NCBI GenBank assembly: GCA_028023455.1
Contig: JAQFVV010012442.1
Coordinates: 702,501 to 766,500 of the forward strand
Reading direction: 5' to 3'
Origin: Epiperipatus broadwayi
Lineage: Eukaryota; Onychophora; Udeonychophora; Euonychophora; Peripatidae
Length of the DNA: 64,000 nucleotides
The translations under genes were made by a program, and so were the position numbers. Position 1 is the stretch's first letter, and every line of letters starts with the position of its first letter. The notes under the pieces are model-generated. The model ran no database searches, was not told the DNA's origin, and saw only the letters and a list, made by a program, of their open reading frames with translations. Positions 49,437 to 64,000 of the stretch are shown here, piece after piece.

Positions 49437-49560
49437 GTAAGATTCGAGTTTGAATCTTAGTTTCACCTCAGTTCTATTTGTTCTATCATCTTTACCCACT
49501 CCTCCATCCCATCTAAATTTAAACCCTAAATATTCAATTGTGTGCATATTATGGTACTAG
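49432..49560. repeat. Dispersed repeat (sister copy at 32643-32780)
   Basis: Begins 'cagtaagattcgagtttgaa'. Both copies share the words cagtaagattcg, tgaatctta-gtttcacc, aaatttaaa and ttgtgtg in order. The first 20 bases contain a small hairpin (agattc/gaatct). Confidence 0.65.
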
Positions 49561-51220
49561 ATATAAATGTAAATGTTGTTAAATATGCTATTTGTATACA
49601 CACACCCCAATATTAGGTAAATATTAATGCAATGGTTGCTAGTCATGGTTAAAAATGTGATGATTTGATGCCACTTCTGACCATTCAAATTCCATCACTT
49701 TTAATGGTACAGTTAAGATTTTACCATCATTTGAAAAATTAGAAAAAGTTTTATAAGATGCTGCCCTCTCTTGAATTATTTTACAAGTAAAAAAAATCAA
49801 TAAAACGGTTTCGTAACTTTAACAAATAAAGTAGGTGGGCTCTTCTTGAATCTTTTTGACACAAAGAAAATGGAATGTCAATAACTCAAAAGTTACGATT
49901 TGTTTTTGTTTCATTTTGAAAATGATAAACAAATGTTTTAGACCATTTAAACATATTTTTTGACAAACTATAAATTATTTTGATAAAATATGCTAAAAAA
50001 AAACTTATTTTAAAAAAATAGTTAAGACTTTAACAAATTATTTACTTTTTTTTTCAGTGTAAAATTGGAAAAAAAAATTGCTGACATCATAAAATGTTTT
50101 CATTGGTCAAAAATATTCATTTTACATTTTCTGCTCACAAATATTTTTATAATTATAATGAGAAAATTATTTTTGAAAAAACTTTTGTTCACTTTCATAA
50201 TCTGACAAATTATTAATATACTTTTTACAAACAAAACTAAAGTGAATATAATATTAAAAGATGAATATATTTTCATGATTGAGTTTGTGTTTTGACACTT
50301 GAGTTTGTAAATTGACCAATTAAAAGTTTAAACTTTTCCCTCACTTGGCCAATAAAATAATCAGCAACAAAGAGATTAATTTAAATAACGTAGCTTAAAT
50401 AATTTGTTAAATTTATAATATTAAAAGTCATTTGCATAAATAATTCCTTAGGTCAATTTTATGTATAATAATTTTGTTTATAAACTTTAAAATATGTTTA
50501 TAACTTATAAATTTGTAAATGTACAAAAATAGAAATCCCCTGTTTAATTAATATTGCAAAATCATAGATGGTGGGGAGATACAATACAATACTGAGAAAT
50601 ATCCCTAAAAGCTTTTTAATTAGTTTTAAAAAAAGTAAAATCTATATTGAATTAGGGCACAAGTTTAGACCAAAAAAAACTACAGAAATTTAGTCAGATT
50701 GAAAATACAAATCTAACTTGAGCTGCTAATGCATAAATTTACCTAAGGGTATTTGCATTTGTAGACCTGAGAGTCTCTAACTATGTAATTTCAGATGGAT
50801 CTACAAGATAAGAAAGAACAGTATAGACAAAACTTATTTATTTTTTATTCTGAATCTCATAGAGGTTTTTTTAACAAGTGTTCCCATTCTGAAGCTTATA
50901 TATTTTATATTAATATAATTGAGGAGTATAAGACATGCACTGTTATTCTCTGAAGGAATGGTCTAGTATGCCGAAGCTTTTACTTGTTCTACAATGAACT
51001 GATAGTGCTTAGTAAAATCTATATGCCTCTGCCTAATTAAAATGCTGCCATTAAACAAATCTTGGAATAAACTGTCAGAGAAAACTGCTGCTTATTATTA
51101 GATGGACTGTAAAGAATCCCTCATTCACATGCATGTTTGACTGATTTCAAAGATAACCAGTACCAAAAATCTTTAAAAACTTGCATTCCTTAATCTAAAA
51201 CTATAGCTTGTATATAAAAT
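49561..51220. other. AT-rich non-coding DNA
   Basis: 1.7 kb with no ORF above 60 codons, no repeat structure and no RNA-like element that I can support. Confidence 0.55.
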
Positions 51221-51243
51221 TTATATATATATATATATATATT
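51221..51243. repeat. Short (TA)n tract
   Basis: TA tract of about 23 bp marking an abrupt change to less AT-rich sequence. Confidence 0.9.
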
Positions 51244-52790
51244 GTACCGGTATAAATCCACCACGCTTACTCATACACAGTACCCGAGTTCAAACCCAGT
51301 CCACGTCTAAGAATAAATTCCAAAACGCCAACTAAATTCAAACCCAAACCCCGGTATGACTAACCGATGATGACTTTATACCAGCACGGGGTTATCCCTT
51401 TTCTAGCTCAGCTCAGAACATAGACTAATTCTTACAGTTAAAGATATCGATATTTATTATACTCTAGATATTGGAACGGTCATTCATGTAACGTATATAT
51501 TTAAGTTGCCAATACAGACAGTAAGTGGCTACCTAGATTTAGAGAGTAATAAGGTGGAGGACACAAAAAGTAGATTAAATAAAGTGTTTAATAAGAAAAA
51601 TAGAAACATATAAATATAGCGTTCAACAGTACGGTAAGACTTCCATGAATCCTCTTGTATTTAGCTACTAGTCTTTAGCGATCATTTTGTCTAGTGAACA
51701 AACTCATGCCAATAGCTGTGTAGTTAAATGGTTGACGAGTGGCTAAGAGAATCAGAGTATTTGATCATTGAAAGAATATTTATCTAAAAGGTTTTATTAA
51801 CTTATTTTATTCGGATCAACTCGAGCCGTTACGTAGACGAACAGTTGGATGTGGTTTTATATAAATACAGCATGGAAGATAGATGTACTGGTGGTTGCCT
51901 ATATTCAAGAGCCCTACAGTAATCACTTGCGGTGCATTAACGGAATACCGGGCGGCTTGTACTTTGACAAGGCTTAATGCCCCCAAGTAGCTCCGGGACA
52001 CGACAACCAGCCGGGATCCTTTTGAAACCGGTGATCCAAGAGATTACCTGGGAAAGAAACTGCTTTCATTCCCCAATGGTAGTATGGCGAGACGCTAACT
52101 TCAGCGAAGGGAAGGCATTGCCACAGACATCAAGGACGAGTACTTGAAGAGGGTTTTTAAAAGAAATTATACAAAACCGGGAATCTGTTCGTCTATTTCT
52201 ACGCCACAGGCTGAGGTCCTTATCCCAATAAAATATAGCGGTATTAAACTGACCGCGAAAACAATAATTAATTAAATTTACTCTGAAACCCCTAACCCTC
52301 CAGGTTGACTAGCGGTAGCGATAGTATAAAATTATACAATGAGTTATTTCTCAGATCATACATGACATTAAGATAACACTTTGAAACCAACATATATATT
52401 TTAAAATTGAACCTTAGATTGCAATTATATGACAACTTAAAATAGAATAATAAAAGGGATTTAACATTTACCAACTCGAAATATAAAAGAATATTTAATT
52501 CAGAAAACGAATTTACTTTTAAAAATAACTTGATCATTATTGTACACTAGTTTACACAGAGTTGGGAAATATTACTATTGGCATCGTTTGTTTATGGAAT
52601 ACGCAACACAAAAAAAACATAAATGCATTCATTTAAAGTATTAGTACGATTAATTACAATTTATATAAATTATTCTAAAGACTAGAGCGGAGGACTAAAA
52701 GAAACGAAAATTTACTGACAGGTTAAACAATAGCATTCTAAACGACATAAAAACTTACATGTAATTTATTTGATTGATAACATTAAGCTC
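51244..52790. other. Less AT-rich tract, unassigned
   Basis: GC-richer than the left flank, with CpGs (for example 51820-52110). 'gagttcaaacccagtcc' at about 51288 resembles a pol III B-box, but no A-box lies at the proper distance. Short frames, such as 51816-52001 on the minus strand, have no recognisable motif. It could be LTR or UTR sequence of a retroelement, or host gene flank. I see no gene. Confidence 0.35.
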
Positions 52791-52799
52791 GGGAGAAAG

Positions 52800-53041
52800 T
52801 TAAAAGTTTGTGTAACACAGTTACTCTTCTTTCTTCATCCGGCTTGGCTTTTCCCGATTGATATTTCCGACGAACGTAGGCGCGCATTTTGAAAGTTATT
52901 TGCAAGGCATTGTCAATTTGAAGATTGGAAGCTGGAAACTACGAAGCACATACAACATGATCAGTCAGCGGCACAAAGATTCAATTTGGCAGGACAGAGA
53001 TCAGCTCCTGGCACTTAGCCCATCAACATTGCGGTTTACAG
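52800..53041 (+). other. Candidate 5' exon with a consensus splice donor
   Basis: A less AT-rich stretch with CpGs ends at 'tttacag', followed by 'gtaagc' (exon end 53041), a near-perfect CAG|GTAAG donor. Frame 52858-53041 is open up to the donor, and an internal ATG gives MISQRHKDSIWQDRDQLLAL before the splice. No promoter motif is clear and no partner acceptor or next exon was identified, so this is only a candidate first exon of a host or retroelement transcript. Confidence 0.25.
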
Positions 53042-53640
53042 GTAAGCTTCTTAACAAATTTATAGGAATTACTCTAGCAGCTGCAGTGCTGTCTTGAGAC
53101 TACCTCTCTCAAAGACCTCAAAAGTTAGAATGAGTTTTTCTCTAAGATGGCCACGATTGACCTTTCCGCCTGGTTTTTGTGTTTAGGCTCCGCCACTTTC
53201 TCAGCTTCCAGCCATCCAGCTTGACCATACAACATTAATTATCCATTCCATTGTCCTTTTACTTTAAACGCAATTTTAAATTGACACGTAATTACCAATC
53301 TACATTCCTTATCTATTTCGAATACAATTTAATTACTCTGTACATTTGTGAATTTAGATTTTAATTAAAAACACTGATCAAAGGAATGTGACTTTTGATC
53401 AGTATTTTTAAACGACTTTGTACAATTTTTAAAAAAAACTAAAATTCAAACAAATACATCCGCAATGAACTTTAAATTAAATTGATACAAACTCACAAAC
53501 CACGCACACACGAATATCATTTCATGGTTTGTGATGTTTATATACGAATCTTACCTATTGATTTACAAAACATAAAAATATAACTAATTTTTTATTCTGA
53601 CTGAAAATAGACAACTCTCACTGCGGGCGGATAGTAGTTT
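53042..53640. other. Non-coding DNA after the candidate exon
   Basis: Nothing recognised except CpG-containing sequence to about 53230. Confidence 0.4.
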
Positions 53641-53661
53641 GAATTACCGTACTTAAAACAC

Positions 53662-53735
53662 AGAAACGAAGATCGGTCTTCGACTGTCTGTTTCAATATA
53701 TATATATATTGTAACAATATATAAATATGTTGTTA
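53662..53735. repeat. Nested hairpins with a TA core
   Basis: 'cgaagatcggtcttcg' forms a small hairpin inside outer arms gaaac/gtttc. It is followed at once by 'caatatatatatatattg' (palindrome) and 'gtaacaa...ttgttac' arms. Confidence 0.75.
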
Positions 53736-59212
<5,477 letters not shown>

Positions 59213-61363
59213 ATTACACCATCATCTGTTTGAGAGTAAAATTCATCATTTTGACCATTTTATCTCTGATACTTTACTTATTAAATCTGAAGTATTTACT
59301 TGAATTTTTATTTCTCTAAGTTTACTTTTCTTTACCTAAACTATACATGCCGAAGGCAATCTGCTTTGTTTATACTTTTCTTTCTTTTATGTTGATGTCA
59401 TTGCTTCCAATGATCCTAGTACTAGATGATGACCATGATGATATCACTTTTTTGTGATACAGAGATTTTAAATGACATGGACACAGAGTTGCTGGCTTAC
59501 ACTGACTTACTTGTATTTGAAATGAAACTTCATTTTCTGGCATTTTCTACCAGACTTTGGAAATGAAATATGGGGACTCTCCCCTAAAGAAGTGATTAGC
59601 AGCTTACTCTGGTTGTTCCCAGTGTACATTTTAAAAGAGAATGGGGTCTTTCTCCTGAAGAGTAATCTCTGACAGTCCATTATGGGTGCTAATTTCATCC
59701 AGCCAACAGCTTCAACTTTCCCTAAAACTTATTTCTATAATTCCTAGTCTCCTTTCAATTAGTTACTATCTATCAATACTATTCTAACTTAGACTTAGAT
59801 TTACATTTCATTTAACCTTATACTATAATTCATACAAACATTATCTTTAACTTCTTTATTAATGTGTGTGTATTCAGAAAAAAAACTATTTTACTTCATT
59901 ATGATTCATTATTATACATATATTTTTTTTATTTATTTTATTTGACTTGATTACTTTAAACCATTTATTTACTTTCTTTTATTAACTTGTGTATATTAAA
60001 AAAAACTTTTATTTTATTACAATTCTTTATTGTTTTTCACCAGATATTTTATTTATTTATTTAACTTGATTTTATTGATTTCATTTGAACTATTTATTTA
60101 CAAACTTTTTCTTGTTAATTACTATGTGCGTGAAGAAAAAAAAAATATTCATTGAAGTCTCCTAGTAATTATTATTTTATGAAACAATTCCTCCCTTTAT
60201 TATTATTATTTTAGTTTCAAATAGAAAAATTTTCAGATTCAAGTTTATCACCTACGTCAAAATAATTACATTTAACTGATAGTCCATTTCTGGTCTTTTG
60301 TTTATTTTTGTTGCTTTAATATTCCATCCATTAACTAACTCCTAAACTTTATCAGGCGGTTCTTTCTTTTTTTACTAACTTTATAATATACATTAACTTC
60401 CCTTTCTTGTCTATCCCTCGCTTATAATTTATTATTTAATGTCTTTCCCAATCCATCCTATTTTCAACTTTGTAAATCAGAAAAACCTTGATATTTAGCA
60501 CAACTCTGTATTACTTCAATATGAGAATATTTTTTCTATGCTTTTTTTATGTTTTTAATCTATGCTTTAAATGAACATGAATGCTTACATTAACCTTTTT
60601 TTAATATTTTTTTGTAAAAACTCTTTTACATTATTTTCTATCTTTATTATTTTCATTTCCAAACTACTATACTTAAAGCTATATGGCTCTACTATATCTT
60701 GATCTACACTTTCTAATTCATCCTTTTTTCACTTACACCTCTTACTACCTTGACTTCCTTTTCAACTTTCTGACTTTCTTTAACAAACTCTAACTCTATA
60801 ATTTCTTGGTTCTTCTCTACCTTTCCTGTTATCTCACTTCTCATTTGTTTTATCTCTCTAATTATTTCTACTTTAAAGTGAATAATTTCTTTCTTCGTTT
60901 CTGCTTTGAATTCTTGCCAACTTTGTTTGAACTCCTGATGCATTTCCTTCATCATAATCATCATACACATCATCATTTGCATCTTAGTAATCTCTTCTTT
61001 TCCTTTTTCAATGATTTTTGAAACAATATTACTATTTCACTAAATTTAAATATGAACTGTTTATTTGTTTTCTTACATGGAACATACAACTGATTCCACC
61101 CGCTTGTCCTATTATCACCCGCTCTCAATGCCTTAACTCTGCCCAAAATATCTAACTGTCTTTACTTTGGAATAATTTTTTTCAAATATCAAAATCTCTC
61201 TTTCATTTAAAAAAGAAACAAAAAGTTTTGGTCAATTATTTTTTTAAATTATACCACTTTAAATATGCAATTTAGCGTTTCTTTACATTTTTATTCTCAA
61301 ACTGTAAACACAATATTTAATTACTGTTATTTGTGACATTCAGCCCTACATAGGAAATAGCCA
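59213..61363 (-). other. Interior between the direct repeats, purine-rich on the minus strand
   Basis: 2.15 kb with strong strand asymmetry (pyrimidine-rich on the plus strand from 59700 to 61000). Only one coding-like piece is visible, the coiled coil at 60982-60713. No RT, integrase or protease motif is seen, and no clear primer-binding site or polypurine tract was found at the repeat borders. Confidence 0.5.
60713..60982 (-). pseudogene. Gag-like coiled-coil ORF fragment
   Basis: 89 aa on the minus strand, starting with a Met-rich segment (MQMMMCMMIMMKEMHQEFKQ) and continuing as a Lys/Glu coiled coil (KAETKKEIIHFKVEIIREIK, then EKNQEIIELEFVKESQKVE). This resembles the N-terminal coiled coil of gag proteins in Gypsy-like elements and is similar in style to the series at 9.9-11.4 kb, though not clearly the same family. 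It sits about 380 bases inside the right-hand direct repeat, where gag would start if that repeat were the 5' LTR. Retroelement origin is inference. Confidence 0.35.
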
Positions 61364-63203
61364 TTTGTGTTGAGTCTAATCAATAGAAGATAAAGCAAAC
61401 TTTATTTACTCATTATAACTTTTAAACTTTATTTATTGTAAATTTATAATTTTATATTATAAATATTACATGAATGAACCAGCTCTTCAGGCAGTGTAGA
61501 TAATATCATTGTTAGCAAGGTTAACAACAATACCACAGTCAAACCAAGCTATGCAATGTATAACGCAATCACATTTCCAGACTGTGGCCCACTTCCACTG
61601 CTAGATTCAAACCCCTACTATCCAAGCACTTGATTTGTTTCAGAGTAAACCCCAGGCACCAGCTAGTTACTAGAACTAACATGTTTGGACAGTAGGCCCA
61701 TAATCCAGCACTCAAAATATCCCATGACTATCTCAGTCACTTGTAATAGAATAAAAAAATGTTGCTTGAATTAGTGGTAAAAAAATTGACTGACAAAATT
61801 AAGCTTAAGATAATTTATATAAACTAAACAATTATTATTGTAATTCTGAAATACTTTTATAAGAACTTAATTAATTTAGACATTGATAATTATGTATAAT
61901 GAATATGCATGCACTCTGAATTCATATAATAAAATAAAATAGAACACAAGAATTAAATCATACATGGCACTGAAATCAATATAATCTAACAAAGAGTATT
62001 AAATAAACACAAGCCATTTAGAACATGTACATCAATAGCTCATTTATGCATGCTATAGAGTTCATTATTATTTCACTCTGGGAGGCTTCAAATTATTGTA
62101 ATGTCTACTTTATTTATAAATGGAAATAAGAAAAAAAATATTTATTACCTAGGATATTATTGGAAATTCTTAATGGTTATTATTTTACATGAAAACATTT
62201 TCAGTTGGCTGGATTCGAGGATTTATGCTTAGTATTCCTTGGCATTATTGTTAGATACAGTTAAATATTTCTGGAAATTTTTCAAGTTGTTAGGAAGGTA
62301 TCACTTTACAAGGTAAACTGCTGATCTTATTAGAGTAAGGGCTGAAGCAAGGTTGTATGTTCCTAAAAGCTACTCAGCACTTCATGGTCCCTGATTCTGG
62401 ATACATAATAAATTGACTGATTGATGGTCTGATTGTACTCTTAACTGACTGTTAAATAATTAAAGTGACTCAACATAAATGATATCTGAAATAATTGTCT
62501 GATGAAAAATTGAACTATTCATATGATGACCTGTTATCATTTTGATATCCTCCAGCTACATCTGTTGTCAAAATTTCTTCCTCATTTTTAAATACATTCC
62601 TCTGATAAGCTTTTAATCCTGTTGTTTGACTTGTTAATTAGCAGCCATTGCAAACTTGATGTCTTGGGAATTTTGTTTAACTTAGTAGCCATTGCACGTT
62701 TTTACATTTTCTCTTCTATATAATTTTTGATGTTTAACATGCACTTATTTATTTTGTCAACATGCGCACATTTTATTATACTTAAAATTAAAATTCCTCA
62801 TTTACACACATATATATTTCTTTCAAATAAACTCATTAATTAGTTTTAAGATTATCTTTTCTTTCTTTAACTTAAAAGAGATATTTTTTACTGGTTTGAA
62901 AATCAACTATTTTTAATTTTCCCTTTAATACTATGAAATAATTGTTTTAGCAAATTACCTTTCTTTTAAATACAAAAAAAAAAAAAAACTCTTTAAATTT
63001 CATTTATAACACTTTTAATGATTAACCCTTTAAACTTTTAGTTTTAAGTTTTTAAAGCAAACTGCATTTTGTTTGATAAAAAAAATTCTTTAGATTTTTA
63101 TAAACTTAATTGTTGACTTATTAACCTTCCCATTATTTCTGATAATTTTATTTTAATATTTTTTAGACAAAATTATATAAGTACAGATAAGATATTGGTA
63201 CTT
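61364..63203 (-). repeat. 1.84-kb direct repeat, copy 2 (possible LTR)
   Basis: Second copy of 57375-59212, same orientation, offset about 3.99 kb. Small indels distinguish the copies. For example, the B-box-like 'ggatttgaacatgg' at 58166 is lost here. Confidence 0.8.
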
Positions 63204-63325
63204 TCTATTGCTTATAAGGTTTGTTGTAGGTCCAATTAAAACTATAAAATGGATTTTATTGCAGCAATAATAAGTGCTTCTGAGATGCATCATGCTTGAC
63301 ATGAAGTGATTTCTAAAATATCTTC

Positions 63326-63434
<109 letters not shown>

Positions 63435-63466
63435 CCTTGATTTCCTTAATCAATTTCTGTAAATAA

Positions 63467-63921
63467 GCATCTATTTATATAGTGTGATGTTTATAATTGT
63501 AATACATTAAATATCAGCCTTTTACAGCTATTGTACATGTGCTTTTGTGAGTGTTAAATAATAAATGAATACTTTTGACTGCCAATACAAGATATAGCAT
63601 TTAAGAAAGAATAAAATGAATCCACTTATTCTAAGTAATTTCATCAACGTCATTCAGTCAGACAATGTAAACTGTAATTTAAAGTGAATGATCGATCTGC
63701 ATGCTTTCTTTGCGATTACTTAAAATTTGCCCATATATAAACATTTGGGTTCAGAAAGAATAAGTGTATTCATTTTATTCTTTCTTAAATGCTATATCTT
63801 GTATTGGCAGTCAAAAGTATTCATTTATTATTTAACACTCACAAAAGCACATGTACAATAACTGTAAAAGCCTGATATTTAAAGTATTACACTTATAAAC
63901 ATCACCTATATAAATAGATGC
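63467..63921. repeat. Foldback of the 340-bp repeat (165-bp arms)
   Basis: 63467-63632 is the reverse complement of 63757-63921 at over 90% identity by eye, with a 124-bp spacer (63633-63756) that belongs to the unit itself. Confidence 0.9.
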
Positions 63922-64000
63922 TTTTTTACATATGTTTAAGTTTTCATTTGAGAGTGACGTTTAGTAATTTCTAAGTAATTTCGTCGACGTCATTCAGTCA
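63631..64000 (+). repeat. 340-bp repeat, head-to-tail array entering the window edge
   Basis: 'ctaagtaatttc.tc.acgtc' begins at 63631 and again at 63971, a period of 340. The second unit's true start ('acatatgtttaag') is at about 63928, directly after the end of the first. The array is cut by the window end. An isolated inverted copy is at 30767-31110. Confidence 0.85.

Overview
This is a gene-poor, extremely AT-rich stretch of a eukaryotic, almost certainly metazoan, nuclear genome. The evidence is dense (TA)n, TATG, GTA and AAT microsatellites, Penelope-like retroelements, non-LTR retrotransposons, a piggyBac relic and no compact gene organisation. The mix of long (TA)n and TATG arrays with several Penelope families would fit a mollusc (perhaps a cephalopod), a cnidarian or another invertebrate. 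I cannot name the species from sequence alone. No intact host protein-coding gene is visible. Nearly all recognisable coding sequence is decayed mobile-element sequence.

Layout. 0-3.1 kb: the 3' half of a non-LTR retrotransposon (minus strand) between microsatellites. 3.1-12.4 kb: mostly non-coding, with a 139-bp minisatellite, a 3.1-kb dispersed repeat (copy A) and a broken coiled-coil, gag-like ORF series (minus). 12.5-20.9 kb: a second copy (B) of the 3.1-kb repeat, split at a TA tract by about 5.4 kb of extra DNA. At the right edge of that extra DNA lies a 390-bp segment bounded by TA tracts that carries a well-formed hammerhead ribozyme motif and a possible terminal exon. 20.9-30.3 kb: three Penelope-like elements. 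One is short and 5'-truncated with 20-bp inverted termini. The other two are near-identical copies in opposite orientation around a 2.4-kb spacer that carries three CGCAG-loop hairpins. 30.3-35.7 kb: simple and dispersed repeats and (TA)n-centred perfect palindromes. 35.7-41.3 kb: a degenerate, nearly full-length APE-type non-LTR retrotransposon. 42.5-44.2 kb: a piggyBac transposase pseudogene. 44-49 kb: minisatellites, more TA palindromes and a 0.63-kb foldback element. 51.2-54.4 kb: a less AT-rich tract with one candidate 5' exon. 57.3-63.2 kb: two 1.84-kb direct repeats flanking a 2.15-kb interior with a gag-like coiled-coil ORF (LARD-like, or a duplication). 63.4-64 kb: a 340-bp repeat family starting a head-to-tail array and folded back on itself.

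The unifying theme is (TA)n. Both ends of the short Penelope element, the 3' ends of the other two, the insertion in copy B, the hammerhead segment and the 57-kb direct repeat all abut TA tracts, and many of these tracts sit at the centre of perfect inverted repeats. The most noteworthy signal is the minus-strand hammerhead ribozyme at 18326-18369. Weaker hammerhead-like cores lie at the 3' ends of the Penelope elements.
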